From NCBI GenBank assembly GCA_019022495.1, contig JAFEKR010000028.1, positions 372,001 to 436,000 of the forward strand: a stretch of 64,000 bases of DNA. The letters run 5' to 3'. This document shows positions 23,901 to 35,728 of the stretch, in pieces (the first letter of the stretch is position 1; each line of letters opens with the position of its first letter). The position numbers and the translations under genes were made by a program. This DNA comes from Epichloe hybrida (Eukaryota > Ascomycota > Sordariomycetes > Hypocreales > Clavicipitaceae). A model generated the notes under the pieces. It was not told where the DNA came from and did not search any database. It was given only the letters and a program-made list of their open reading frames with translations.

Positions 23901-24959
23901 ATTCGAGATACTAGGCGACTAGTTTCATTCTGGTCTTGTCTGGCATCCTCGAGACGTGCTTCATAGGACTCCACATTTCGCCTCGATTCCTTCAGATCTT
24001 CTTGGTGATCTTGAATCGTAGTACTCGACTCATCCATGGCTCTTTGATAGTGATACAGCTTCCATAGGCAATGTGATATGATAGCGGCATCTCTCTCCTC
24101 CGTTTTTCTTTGAAAACTATCGGCTTCTTTTTTTTGCTCGCGATACTGCTTGATCTCGGAATTGATCCCACGGCGGCGATGCAGCTGGAAGTTTTGATTT
24201 TCTGCAGCTTCCTCGGCTTCAGCCTGAAGTTTCTCGTATTCTGCTTTGTATTCGAGACTGCCAGATATTTGTTCAATAAGACGAGTGAGATCCTGGGGCG
24301 ATTGTGACGCAATGGCTTCGATATCGCCCTGGAATACCAGAAAGTTACGGGCTTTCATGAGGATGTTCTCCGATTCGAGCGCTTCATTGTATTGCTGTGC
24401 GGTGACAACCTTGTCATTTATACGGTATTCGCTCGCACCTGAGGAGTTGATAGAGCGCCTCCATCGTTGTTCATCACCAGCATCGTCCTCGTAGACTGCC
24501 ATAACCCATGCTGTCTTGGGGTCATTTCTAGAGGCTTTTTCGTCCGAGCCAGACAAGTTCTCGCCATCCTTGCGGGATTCTGCCGAACCATCATCGTTTA
24601 TCTTGGAAGTTTTCAAGACTCGGCCGCGATAAACAAGATCTTTGAGGTGTGCAGATCGTAAATGTGACGACTTGATACCAAGAACGAACGATATAGCGTC
24701 CATGCTAGAGAGATACATCATGAGAAACGGGCTTGGTATAGGGTTGTACCACAGTTCCAAGCTTTTAACTTACGAATTAGATTTGCCGGATCCATTTGGC
24801 CCAATAATTGACGTGAAGTACGAATCACCGAAAAGAAGGGTATGGTGACCCTTGTAAGATTTGAAGTCTGGAAATCAGGTCAGCCTAATAGACGGATATG
24901 CGCGGAAAACCCTGGTAAATGAACACACTGAACAATTCTAAACGGATTAATTTCCCCAT
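21000..24959 (-). CDS. SMC1: Cohesin subunit SMC1 (structural maintenance of chromosomes protein 1)
   Basis: Exons 24959-24929, 24867-24774, 24704-21764 and 21695-21000, 1,253 residues (yeast Smc1 about 1,225). Introns are 61, 69 and 68 nt; donors GTGTGT, GTAAGT and GTAAGA. Walker A GPNGSGKS at residues 33-40 is encoded in exon 2. A long coiled coil is split by the hinge (about 510-680, with YPGVRGRIGDL and FIPLDNIKVN). The second coiled coil leads to the ABC signature LSGGEK (1160-1165) and Walker B FFVLDE (1184-1189). With SMC3 and the kleisin it forms the ring that holds sister chromatids together. The N-terminus MGKLIRLELFNFKSYKG is diagnostic for SMC1. The gene is divergent from GPC1 across 1.2 kb. 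Confidence 0.97.
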
Positions 24960-26189
24960 GTTCACGTTGACATGCGCCGAACAAACCTGCTCGGCGGCGG
25001 CGGCTTGTTTTGAAATTGCTAGGCTCGACTGCGAGGAGAGGGCGTCGTGATTCAAAACGCATAGACAGCAGGCACAAGAAGAACTGGCTGGCCTAGGAGA
25101 TCTTAGACAACGAGTATCAGACACTCAACAATGAACGAAGTTGCGCGATCTATGTGCGATACTCGAGGGTTAGGGAGGCTAATGTGGTCGGGGCATTCGT
25201 GTGAGCATGAAGTGGTGCAACGCGTCGCGCCTTCTCCAATGCGACTTCCCATATTCAGAAGCTAAATGCCCAGCGGACAGCAGCCTGCCCTCCAGTCCCA
25301 CTATAAAAGCAAACGCGGGCTCTGCGCGAGACGAGTCACCCGTATAGTCACGTGTCGTGCTCCATTTGTACCGGCAAAAGCCTTTAATATGAGCAGTGAT
25401 GACAGCAGTGCTTGGTGGGAGCAATCATATTATGCGATCTGAGGCATCTAATAGCAGACTCCGCATAGCGTCTCCATTGTTCTGCTCATCGATGACAGCC
25501 TCCAATAGCACTTGTAGTTTGTTGGTATTTTGGCCTGCGCTGGAGACACAGAGAGCCACGAAAGGCTGCGAATGTATCGCCTGCACCAGTTTTTCTCCAA
25601 CAGACAAAACAGGTCATCTCCTCACCTACCTATGAAAAAGCCGATAGTGAAAAGACAAAGGAACAGGCGCCGCCCTCGTACCTATAAGCCAGCGACACTA
25701 GGCTCTAAGTTTATGCTTCCGCGGAGATCAATACATATACAACGGGGCCGGGTGTACGGATTGCCACAAAGGGCTGCAACTCGAGGTGCGGCACTCTAAT
25801 AATACTTATTAATGCTGGCGCACTAATTAGAAGTAGGCAGCCATGGTGTGGTCGAAATCCCTGAACTGATTGGTCCGCTCACACCCACCTGTGCACCTAG
25901 CAACTGGCAATCAAGTGACGCATGTCACCTAGCTCCGTCAATAATTCTTATAACCCTTTCTGGGCTCGTCTTTTCTCGACTTCCTAGTCATGCAAATTCT
26001 GTTCGGAATGATCAAAAGCCTTGCTTCCCCCCCTTTACTTCAATTTCAACAATACCAGGTACACAATTCTCCTGTGATAGCCTTCTCTGCGACAAGCAGC
26101 TTGCTTGTTAGTTTAAACAAACCCTTGGGTCGATCGCCTCGTCTGCTGGTATCACTAACGTAATTTAATCCAGAGTTGACTCATTTGAT
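24960..26189. other. Divergent promoter region of SMC1 and GPC1
   Basis: This 1,230-bp stretch lies between the start codons of SMC1 (minus) and GPC1 (plus). No coding potential was recognised, and I see no clear binding-site arrangement that I could defend. Confidence 0.5.
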
Positions 26190-27857
26190 ATGGCGGACGA
26201 GCCAGGTTACGGGCCGTCATCGTTATCCGAATCTCACAATACGCCTGTAAAAAGCAATGACACAATACCGTCTTTGGGCTCTGATTCTGCCGTCTTAGAG
26301 TCTCCAAGCTTGCATGCGACCACACCAAAAAGCCCTCAACTATCAAGAAATCCCTCCTTCTCCGAGAGTAGCTCCTATCGTGATGATTTTGACGCTCTTC
26401 CGCCTCTCGATCGGTTGACCGTTCTTGACCTTTTGGACAACTTCACTCTCCCTCAGCAACTAGAAAAGCTCCAAAAGGGAATTTCGGCTCAAACCAACAA
26501 AGTTCGTCGATCAAGGGATGCCCTCAAATCTAGAACTCAGCTTGCCCGCGACCGCATGATTGAAGGATGGAGGAGGAGAGTGCCCTCAGCCGATGAACAG
26601 TTAGACCGATACAGAAAGCGAATGCGACAGCGTGTTGATAAGCTGGGTAGACAATGGAACGATACGAAAGCGATCAGTCTAAGGGAAAAGGTGTCCTTTA
26701 TATGTGGTGTTATGAATATCTTCATCAGCGGGTACCTTATCGGCGGATATCCGCAATACTTCCACCTATGGTATACGTTTCAGCTCATCTACTTCATGCC
26801 CATTCGCTTTTTCATCTATCACCGTCGAGGGTATCATTACTTTCTAGCAGATCTCTGCTATTTTGTCAATATGCTACTCTCTCTTAGCATTTGGGTCTTC
26901 CCCAATTCTAAGCGACTCCTCACTTCAACCTACTGCCTGGCTTTTGGCAATAACGCTGTGGCTATCATTATGTGGCGTAATTCTCTTGTGTTCCACAGTT
27001 TTGACAAGGTTACATCTCTATTCATCCACATCATGCCGTGCGCAACGCTTCACTGCTTAGTTCATCTCTATTCTTCCGATGATCAAAGGGCTAGATTTCC
27101 AGCTATTTGGGCAATTAGACACGCAGCCCCAGGCTCCTCATCTGCATATGCGAACGTTTTCTCGATGCTATCTTGGAGCACGATACCATACGCCATATGG
27201 CAGCTGAGTTATTACTTTTTTATCACTGTCAGACGCCGAGAGAAAATTACTGCTGGGCGGCCGACTTCCTTCACATGGCTACGTCGATCTTACTCCCGAA
27301 CCTGGATTGGCAAATTCGTCCTGTCCTTACCCTCCAGTCTGCAAGAGCCAGCTTTCATGGTGATTCAATACAGCTACGCTGTTCTCACAATGCTACCCTG
27401 CCCATTGTGGTTCAACAGTCGTTTCGCGTCATCATTTTTCCTCATCATCGTATTTGCATGGAGTATATACAACGGCTCGACCTATTATATTGATGTGTTT
27501 GGGAAGCGTTTTCAGAAAGAATTGGAGGCAATGAAAGCCGAAGTGCTCAAATGGCAAAACACACCGGAGCTTATGCTACAATCACCATTGCTAACGCCCC
27601 ATAACGACAGCACTTCGGGGTCTCCTGCCGAGCATGAGATGCAATCTTCAGATCCGGTTACAAGTCAAGACATAGTTCCAATAGACCATCAAAGTCGACA
27701 ATCTCCAGGCTACATATCAAGGCCGGTAGGCACCATGGATCGAATTATTAGCTTAGACGAGATACCACTTCTCGATGAGACCGTCGATATAAGAAGAACA
27801 GGAGTTGATAACGGGGCCAAAGATGTTACACGGGAGAGGCGGTCGCGGCTGATATAG
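26190..27857 (+). CDS. GPC1: Glycerophosphocholine acyltransferase Gpc1 (formerly DUF2838)
   Basis: Single exon, 555 residues, ATG at 26190. The family acylates glycerophosphocholine with acyl-CoA to lysophosphatidylcholine, part of phosphatidylcholine recycling at the ER. The N-terminal 70 residues are Ser/Pro-rich and probably disordered, followed by a basic region (about 75-165) rich in Arg/Lys. The core (about 168-440) holds about seven or eight hydrophobic segments, including SFICGVMNIFISGYLIGG and SFDKVTSLFIHIMPC, which I recognise from this fungal and plant family. The soluble C-terminus (about 455-555) is hydrophilic and Ser-rich. The name rests on family recognition, since no catalytic residues are established that I can point to. 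Confidence 0.88.
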   Translation: MADEPGYGPSSLSESHNTPVKSNDTIPSLGSDSAVLESPSLHATTPKSPQLSRNPSFSESSSYRDDFDALPPLDRLTVLDLLDNFTLPQQLEKLQKGISAQTNKVRRSRDALKSRTQLARDRMIEGWRRRVPSADEQLDRYRKRMRQRVDKLGRQWNDTKAISLREKVSFICGVMNIFISGYLIGGYPQYFHLWYTFQLIYFMPIRFFIYHRRGYHYFLADLCYFVNMLLSLSIWVFPNSKRLLTSTYCLAFGNNAVAIIMWRNSLVFHSFDKVTSLFIHIMPCATLHCLVHLYSSDDQRARFPAIWAIRHAAPGSSSAYANVFSMLSWSTIPYAIWQLSYYFFITVRRREKITAGRPTSFTWLRRSYSRTWIGKFVLSLPSSLQEPAFMVIQYSYAVLTMLPCPLWFNSRFASSFFLIIVFAWSIYNGSTYYIDVFGKRFQKELEAMKAEVLKWQNTPELMLQSPLLTPHNDSTSGSPAEHEMQSSDPVTSQDIVPIDHQSRQSPGYISRPVGTMDRIISLDEIPLLDETVDIRRTGVDNGAKDVTRERRSRLI

Positions 27858-28743
27858 TAGTCGGAAAGATTATGTTAAGAGGTGTCAAGGTCAGACATGC
27901 TCCAAGCTTACACTGGAGTACTTGAGGTGCCAGTAGTTGGCCATGCCAGTTACCAAATCATAGTCGCTTTGCTGTGTCTGCGTTGTCTACTAGGACTCTT
28001 GGTACATATTGATGGATTCGAGACGACAAAGGCTAATACATGCTATTGCTTCCACTAAATCGTGAATGTGGTGCAAAGTCAAACTCGAATGCTCCAGGCG
28101 CCGTCTGATGTACGGCTTTCGACTCACGACTAGCCTCTGTCTCATTAAATATCTTGCAGTGGTCACACCTGAGCCTGCGAAGTACTCCATCCATTCCCAA
28201 GCTTTTCGATATCAATGTCTGAACGATCAGGACCGTGATTTGGACGCGACATTATATTACCCTGTATAAAGAGCAATGCTATCTTATATAAATATATTCA
28301 TGTTTGCTGTGATTCATGTGGCAACGCGCTATTTTGTGCATAAGAATAAAACGTGCTGCCGCTGTTGCACGCACTTTCTCTTCCCGACGAATTACTATGA
28401 CGCGCATTCCCTCTTCTGTAAGCCAAGGATACATATTGTTAACTGAGCTGAAAAAAAAACCGCTGTTGCCGTTAGAGGGACAGCCATCGTGTACCTCCAG
28501 CTTGAGACTTTCGAACAGTTCGAATGCCAACATTCTTGCCCATGAACAGACACTCCCAACGCCCCCTCTGATCCCAAATCATCACAAATCGTCAAGGTCA
28601 GACTGAATCAGTCTCACGATTTAAAAACATCAAGTTGTTGCAAATAAATAAATAGGCGAGCTTCAATCATGGTCGCGTGGTACCGGAACGAAATCGTGAA
28701 GTACCTAGTGATGTCAGAGCCTCAAAAGACTCTGTGAACGAGA
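27858..28743. other. Convergent intergenic region of GPC1 and CDH1
   Basis: This 886-bp stretch between two stop codons should hold both 3' UTRs and polyadenylation sites. I see no gene in it. Confidence 0.5.
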
Positions 28744-30716
28744 TCAACGAATGATACCCCAATCTGCGAGTCGCCCGCCACCCGCCTCACCTTCTTCACG
28801 GGTTCCGGGACGTCGTCCAAAGACGGACCAGAACCGCAATGTCTCGTCTCCAGCTCCGGTGACAACCACACGACCGTCTGGGCTCATTGCCAAGTACAGG
28901 ACACGGTATGTGTGTCCAGTCAAGCTCGCAACCTGCGTCATTGATGGGTATTTCCAAACCACAATTTGGTTTTGGCTATAACCGTGCGTTGTAACGATTT
29001 CGTTGGAGTTTTTAGACCATGCAATATTGCAGACTTGACTACCTGTGTCAATTTCGTTGATGACACTCCCCTTCACCGTGTCGTGGAAGATGATCCTGCG
29101 GTCTGCTGTACCACCGCCCGATGCGAGCAGTCCACGTTGATGGGGAGACCATGAGATAGCTTTCACAGCCGCTGTGTGATCAGAAAATTTCCACAGAGGT
29201 GACTCTGATAATTTGTCCCATACCATCAACTTATTATCGTTGCCTCCACTGGCAAGCTGACCATCCTCACAATTCCACTTGAGTCCACAAACCTCTTGTT
29301 TGTGACCCACCAGCTTTTTCAGCCACTGATCGGGAGCTCGAACATCTCTATGATATATCAGTCTGTCACGGGACCCTGAAGTCAGGATGTGGGTGTTCCA
29401 AGCTAGGGAACCAACTCGAGCGGTGTGTCCGGTCATGGTCCTGAGCCTCCGCGTCTTCTCTGCATCCCAAATTTGCACAAGGCCTTTGCCCGTACCAATT
29501 GCAAGATGGGTGCCCTTTTGAATCCAGGAGACGCTTGTCACAGTGTCGTCTTCCAACGTGCACAACTTGTTAACCTTGCTTGTCTGAGCATTCCACATGT
29601 ACACGCTGGAACCAAGTCCCACTCCGAGAACATTGGCGCTGCCCCAATCTACAAGATTCAGGTAAAAGTCATCGGCCAGCTCAGGAGCATCGAGAACTTT
29701 ATATGGGACTTTGCTGACGGCTCGGGGTTGTCGGCGAGGACTAAGGAGCATCTGTTGGCTACCGAAGCGTACTGGAGAAAGGCTATATATTTCAGCTCTG
29801 GTATCTAGGTTTGGTCCATGACGGCTCTGGGGTGTTTTTGAAGGAGTCAGGTGTCCTGCCACATGACTATGGTGCCGAGGAGACATGTATGAGAATAGAT
29901 TTTTATGTGGTGTTGAAGGCGTTAGTGATGAGGGGAGAGACGACGTCGTGTTATTGTTTGGTGGAGTCTGTGCCCGGGTTCCATCATGAGTGCGTGTCCC
30001 AGACAACTGTGCAGTCGGCTTATCTGGAGACATGGCTGGGGGATTTGCCTGGGGTACAGAACCCTCAAAAAGCTCGGCTCGAAGTAGTGTTGAAAAGGTT
30101 CTATTCGCTTCTTCGGCTATGGTCAAGCGATGTTAGCACATGACGCAAAGGTTGCCGTGTTAATGCCAGTCGTCAATATCTTACTTTTCTGAAAATAAAG
30201 CTCACCATGTGGCGTTCGCTTCTTTTGTCTCGAGGGAGTTGCTGGAGAACCATCTTCATGCAGGAGACTAAAGCTAGCCTGGAGATCTTGGCCAGATCGG
30301 GTGGGAATGAACCTGAGCATTGTCAGCCTTGTCGTTACAACGCGAGGACGAACAGTAGCCATTTGGCACACCTACCTATCGCCATTTATTCGTTGTCGCT
30401 TTCTATGGGAGCTTGCACCTGGTGTGCTCTCACGGTGTGGTCGCTGGAGCTCTCGCAGTAAAGCACTTTCCACAGCATTTGCGTCCAGTCCCGTGGCATG
30501 GATTTCATCCCGAGCTGACGTCCTACTACGTGCTCTTCTAGTATTTACCGGCTCAAGCTCATATTTTGACTCTGTCTGACCTCGATTGAGAGGCGGTGGA
30601 GGTGTCGCAATCCGACTTGGCCCTGGGTTTGAGGCTGATTCGTCGTCGGCAGTGAATTGAGTATATGGCATATTCGTAGGCGTAGATGACGAAACTTCTT
30701 CGTGCTGAAGTTTCAT
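28744..30716 (-). CDS. CDH1: APC/C activator Cdh1 (fizzy-related, Srw1/Ste9 type)
   Basis: Exons 30716-30376, 30312-30185 and 30116-28744, 613 residues; introns of 63 and 68 nt with GTAGGT and GTAAGA donors. The protein recruits substrates to the anaphase-promoting complex at mitotic exit and in G1. The C-box DRFIPTR (residues 113-119) is split by intron 1. QKTEEANRTFSTLLRAELF is created by intron 2. Next come the Cdh1-type sequences LLSPRRQPRAVSKVPYKVLD and APELADDFYLNLVDW, then seven WD40 repeats forming a propeller, and a C-terminal Ile-Arg tail (GIIR) that docks on APC/C. The KVPYKVLDAPELADDFYLN run separates Cdh1 from Cdc20. Ser/Thr-Pro sites in the N-terminal third are candidate CDK sites, as known for the family. 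Confidence 0.96.
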
Positions 30717-32935
30717 CTTCTTTTAGATATGGCGCTCAGCAACTAGATTTGATTCAGAATCGGCACGAGCTAGGAGCTCAAGGCATAGGTGGCGGGATCT
30801 GTTGGAAGTCAAGCGGCCGGTTTGCAAGCACTGGGGCAGTCAGCGCTGCACATGAGAGGGCACGCAGCCCTTGTGTGTGGAGTTGATTTCCCCAGCCCAA
30901 CTGGTACTTTTGCGATCGGTGTATGAAGAGGCAGCGACGAGGTAGAGTTGAGCGAGGGCTTCAATGTGATGACGGCCTGATAGGTCTCGGCCGAAGCAAA
31001 GGGCGCTTCAAAATCTGTTTAGTTAACGGATCGATCTCTTTTGGCCTCCGTGAGAGTTGGAAAAGTGCCAGTCGCGATGTTCGGCGGAGGTTTGGACCTA
31101 TGAATGGTTGAATGATGGTGAAGGCACCGATTGTCTTCGAGCCATCTGGAGGTTGATAACTGGGAAGATGGGAGGTGGGTGGTGGTCCAAGAGGCGCCTA
31201 GCGCTAACGACCGACTCTCAACGCTATGCTTGATTGGGTTCGTAAACGGCCGTGGTCCCACTCAAGGCCATGGCACACGTCTTTTATTATTAACAGACAG
31301 CTTTATTAACGTGTGGTGTGGTATATGCCAATGAAATATGTTTTGTTTGTGTTTTGATCGTCCAGACGCGGCTAGCGAGTATGCGTTTCGCGAACTACCA
31401 TAGACTTCGCTGACGTCTCGAACTGAAGCAACCATGATCTATAACTGCTGCTTATCCAATAGACAAGATTGTGGTTGTCAATTCTATTATGTTCATTCAA
31501 ACTCGCCTAGGAGTTTCATCCGAAACAGACACCGTTCCTCACCAATCCCCATCGACACGAGTTGCCCCGTGTATTTTGACCAGTTAATAGATTAATATAT
31601 TCTTTCGTCTTGTTCTTCCGTGCATTAAGCAAAATGAACGTCAGGTAGTCTGTAGATGGCATGGCACCCATAATGTTGAGTTGCGATGAGAGCATGCCAC
31701 CACCTGAAAGTTTATTACAATTGATTTTATGAAAAGCATTACGCTGCTGTCACAACTGGGAAGTTGAAGACCCCAAGATCTTTCTTAGGAGGTTGGCAAG
31801 AGGTGATGACTGGTAACATACACTCTTGAAAATCTGCCTCAAAGATAATAGGCACTGGTCGATGGCAATAGATGCACCCTAGACTTGGCCAAAGGCAATC
31901 ATATTAGCAGGTGATGAGGGTAATCTAGAAATGCGTTGCCAACTTGCCACACAGCGTTTCCTTGAAGTTCTGTTGACGCTGGCAATCCGTATGCGCGAAT
32001 AATCGGTATTTTACACTGTGTAGGTCCGCGATGAACACACGTACCTAATTTGATTGGCTGCAATATCTTACAGCGGACGCGCAACGGCTACAACAAGACC
32101 TGGTGAACCGCGTTTCTGTCGCGTTCGCGACCAGACCACCAATAGCAATCGATAGTTCCGAACTTCGCCATCCGTAAATTTAAACGTGAACGTCAACATC
32201 GGCTTGTGCATTTATTATTGTGATCGCATACTACGACCGTTCTGCGCTATGTGTTCCGAGAAAGTTTCCCAATAGGGTGGTACTGGGGTAAATTCTTAGT
32301 TTTCGTGAAATAGCAATCAAAGATTAAGAAGCGTTTTACTCCGCATACTACAAGTCTACTCCTACTCCATACATCCCTTTGGCCCGAATAGACTGACTGG
32401 TAGCGGGTTTTGGATGTGGCTGCCTGTTTACTACAAGGTGTGGATTTTATTTGCCCCAAGATGGGTTTCGTGTTGGAAGACAAAGCCTTGTAAGATGATG
32501 CCGAATTTTTCATAAATTGGTATTCGCCGAGGCCTTTAAAAAAAAAAATCCGAAGCAAGATGTCGAATTTGTTTGTTTGTCATAGAACACCCATGTTAAT
32601 GCGATCATTATATGTTGTGCTCGAAGTAGGTTGTGCTTCAATCATATCTCGTTGAATCTATGGCGAAGAGGGAAAAGGAAGAAAATATGAACGCAAACCG
32701 TACCCTTCTGTGCAATCTCTTATTAGCCTCGTCTCCTATGAATTAGGGAGACATATTCGAAACCGTAATGTGTGAGAACGTGTAGGCTCAGCTTCATTTC
32801 TCACGAGTGCAAGGGGTGCGAAGGAGATAGTAGCTCGAGGGAGGTTGATTGTATGGCGCAGGTATTAAGCAGTATAAGAGGCTATGCCTCAATACGTTGT
32901 GACCGATGAGAACAGCATCATAACGTGCCCTCGAA
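30717..32935. other. Intergenic region upstream of CDH1
   Basis: A 2.2-kb stretch between CDH1 (start on its left) and the 3' end of the next minus-strand gene. CDH1 may have a long leader here. I translated no credible coding region, and there are no obvious repeats. Confidence 0.45.
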
Positions 32936-34159
32936 TCAAGCTTGAGATTCAGCTTGGGCCAACAGTCGCTGTCTCCAACCATTACAGACATCCTCAAAAC
33001 CGTCAATCACCTCACCACAAACGCTTGCGCATTCTCGACGGGCGAGCCGCTGGCTCCAGTTACCTCGATTCAGCCATCTCTCTCCTTCTTCGCGCAGCTC
33101 TTCATCACGCCGTATTTCGGAGACCAGCTCCCTCGCACTCTTGAGACGCCTCGTAGCCGTTGCCGTTGTTTGACGTGACATTTGTAGCGTGTCTGACAAG
33201 TAGCTTAGTGTTTGTATCAAGTCAGACGTGATCGTATGAAGCACAGTTAAGGAGCTGAATGCGAACGTTGACGGGCGTGGCATCTGAGCTGACAGAGATA
33301 CCAGTAATGGAATGAGATCCTCGATCGTTTCACCGTCCAGTGCAGGGGCCAAAGGCGATAGAAGAGGGAAGGTCAGGCCATGAATTTGACGGGTTTGATG
33401 CACAAGATGTGTGGTTAGTGCCGTGTGTGCAGTTATCAGTCTAGGGTTCTCATTAGCATAGCACTTGGGGTAAAGAAAGCTAACTCTGCTTTGAAAATCT
33501 GACCTCGAAGCATTTCCTTCAACAGTCGATTGTGACCCAAGATCACGAAGGCCGTCGGTCACGCGCCGGAACACATCATCACCTGGACCACCGTAGTTTT
33601 CTGTCCCGCGTCGAGCCAGAGACTCTATTCCGTCGATCTTGGCAACCAAGGTTGCCGGAAAACCAGCACAATCTAGATCAGATTCTGAGCCGTACTCGCT
33701 ACCATCATACTCCGTCGCAATATTGCGATTCTCCCTTCCATGAGATGATAGTAGTCTCAGGTTGTTACTCTCGTCGCTGGTCTGACAACTCGTTGTCGAT
33801 GGGATGTCTGTCCCGTTGCCTGCTGCGTCATTTGTGGCTATGTTCTGCGTTGCTCTTCCTTGAGAATCGGAAATCCGACGTTGACCACTTTCAGATTCAA
33901 CCTCGTCTTCCTCCTCCGAATCAGAGAATGCGTCAGCAAGCTCATCTGCCAGATTGCCCATTCCTTGCTTTAGAGAAGGGCCACCGCTGTTCAGCACCCC
34001 GAGGTCTATGTGATCGTGATGACCCAAGCTATTCAGGAGAGGAGCTGCGGGGTCGTGAGTTGAGGACTTTGACTGTCTCCGGTCATATGAATGTCCTTGG
34101 AGGCTATCGGCTATAGAAGAACGTCGAGAGTGTTGCGGCGTGACCGGTGACGGAGACAT
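32936..34159 (-). CDS. Conserved fungal protein of unknown function
   Basis: Exons 34159-33504 and 33440-32936, 386 residues, ATG at 34159. The N-terminal 200 residues are Ser/Asp-rich and low in complexity (an acidic patch SDSEEEDEVESES near residues 79-91). The C-terminal half is helical and looks conserved: GLRDLGSQSTVE, LITAHTALTTHL and REEGERWLNRGNW, ending near CNGWRQRLL. I have a sense of similar sequences in other Pezizomycotina but know no function, and recognise no catalytic motif. The 63-nt intron (GTCAGA donor, CCTAG acceptor) has no in-frame stop, so the unspliced form would also be open and add 21 residues. I favour splicing because it joins NASR directly to LITAHTALT. The helical C-terminus suggests a coiled-coil or scaffold role, which is inference only. 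Confidence 0.78.
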   Translation of the reverse strand: MSPSPVTPQHSRRSSIADSLQGHSYDRRQSKSSTHDPAAPLLNSLGHHDHIDLGVLNSGGPSLKQGMGNLADELADAFSDSEEEDEVESESGQRRISDSQGRATQNIATNDAAGNGTDIPSTTSCQTSDESNNLRLLSSHGRENRNIATEYDGSEYGSESDLDCAGFPATLVAKIDGIESLARRGTENYGGPGDDVFRRVTDGLRDLGSQSTVEGNASRSDFQSRVSFLYPKCYANENPRLITAHTALTTHLVHQTRQIHGLTFPLLSPLAPALDGETIEDLIPLLVSLSAQMPRPSTFAFSSLTVLHTITSDLIQTLSYLSDTLQMSRQTTATATRRLKSARELVSEIRRDEELREEGERWLNRGNWSQRLARRECASVCGEVIDGFEDVCNGWRQRLLAQAESQA

Positions 34160-35097
34160 GCTGCCTCGATGGTTTTATTTTTCGGTGCACTCTGAATTGC
34201 CGTCAGCGCTCGAGCCGAACTGCGACGAAAGCTAAAAATCGATACAGATAGCCTTATCGCTTGGGGGTGTGTTACGCGTTGCGAATTTGCGCTCTTGTTG
34301 ATCGATACCGGACGAGTCCCGGGATCGCAGGACATAGAATGTGGTCGTCGCAAGTACTGCGATTTGAAGGGCTAAAATTAGAGGCTCCGGTCTGCCAGGT
34401 AGCTACAGTGACAGGCCAAAAGTTGTAGAAGAGTAAAATGTGTTGGATCATCGCGCCCGAACTTGGCGGGGTAGCTAATATGGTGGTACCCAACTGAGAA
34501 TGCTTCTGCTTTTTAATCAGGTATGAGGGGGGCAACATTTGGCGGCACCCCTGGGCAAATAAATAATGTACCTTTCTTTGTTGTTTAAACAGGTGCATGT
34601 TCGAACCTGAAAACGATCGAGATTGGGGCTTGCAAAATTCGCAGCTGAACAAACCACAGACACATGTCTACCGAAGCGGCTGCTTCATTGCATGTAATGC
34701 GTGCTAAGACAAGCTGTCGTACCAAATTCAAAATTCGAGCTGTATGTACGGAGTAAGTGTGGACGCTATAATTGGTCAGCCGAGACCCCTAATAAATTTT
34801 ATTGGGGCGTAACACCACCTCGCCCTGTGGTTTTTACGTTTCAAAACATCACCTTCTTGTCTCTTTGTGTCTTCTCCTTCCCTCGGCGTCGATTTCTTTT
34901 TCTTCTAGACCAAATATAGCCAATTCGAAGGGCGAACGAACGACGAGGGGATCGGTCAAGGCACCATTTTCTCCTTGTCGAACACACCCTTCTCCGCCGA
35001 GGTACGTATGCACCAAGGTCACCTGTCCAGTGAGGTGCTGATAGGTCTATCTCGAAACTTCAAATAGTAAACTCTAAAAGAGAAACATCGTGCAAGC
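34160..35097. other. Divergent promoter region before the NatB gene
   Basis: This 938-bp stretch holds a pyrimidine-rich tract at about 34,847-34,912, common near transcription starts of strongly expressed fungal genes. A GTACGT at 35,002 followed by TGATAG near 35,038-35,043 could be a short 5'-UTR intron of the NatB gene; this is weak. Confidence 0.4.
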
Positions 35098-35728
35098 ATG
35101 TCAACTTTCCGGCGTTTTCGACCTGAAGACATTGACAAATTTTCCAAATGCAATTTGGATCCTTTGACAGAGACTTATGAGTCGGGTTTCTATCTACAAT
35201 ATTTTGCGAAGTGGCCATCTCTTTTTCAAGTATGTGAAGACAAATATGGCAACATCGTCGGTTACAGTAAGTATTGCTACCTTCTTAGTTGCACACGGGT
35301 CTGGTTAACACCCGGGGTGATCAGTCATGGGCAAGGTAGAATCATCTCCGGATGCCTACAAGTACTCAGAGCATTATCTTCCGTGGCACGCACACATTAC
35401 TGCTCTTACAGTGGCACCTGAAGCACGTAGACTTGGTATTGGCAAGATCCTTACACAGCAGTTGGAGGTAGCAGCGGATGACAACAATGCTTGGTTTGTA
35501 GACTTATTTGTCCGAAAGAGCAACCATCGCGCTATAGCATTTTACGAAAATCTGGGCTATAGTGTATATCGTGTCGTCAAGGGTTACTACGGTGAACATG
35601 CCACAGACGCAAGCAAATCAAGCGAGGATGCTTTCGACATGCGAAAGCCTATGAGAAGAGACGCAGCGCTTCAACACATTCGGAAGGATGGCGAAAGTCA
35701 CGAAGTAGACCCGGAAGATGTTTGGTAG
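35098..35728 (+). CDS. NAT3: NatB N-terminal acetyltransferase catalytic subunit (Naa20/Nat3)
   Basis: Exons 35098-35266 and 35325-35728, 190 residues. The 58-nt intron has a GTAAGT donor and a CAG acceptor and joins GNIVGY to IMGKVESS. The enzyme transfers acetyl from acetyl-CoA to N-terminal Met-Asp, Met-Glu, Met-Asn and Met-Gln of nascent chains, working with an auxiliary subunit on the ribosome. The GNAT fold is clear: MSTFRRFRPEDIDKFSKCN, NLDPLTETY and HAHITALTVAPEARR, the acetyl-CoA loop RRLGIG (residues 91-96), then FVRKSNHRAIAFYENLGY. The C-terminal MRKPMRRD motif is typical of Naa20. Length fits the family (about 170-200). Confidence 0.95.

Noticed and set aside
34520..34660. Possible tRNA (GTTCGAA box near 34,600)
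   Set aside because: The box is present, but no matching acceptor or anticodon stems can be drawn around it.
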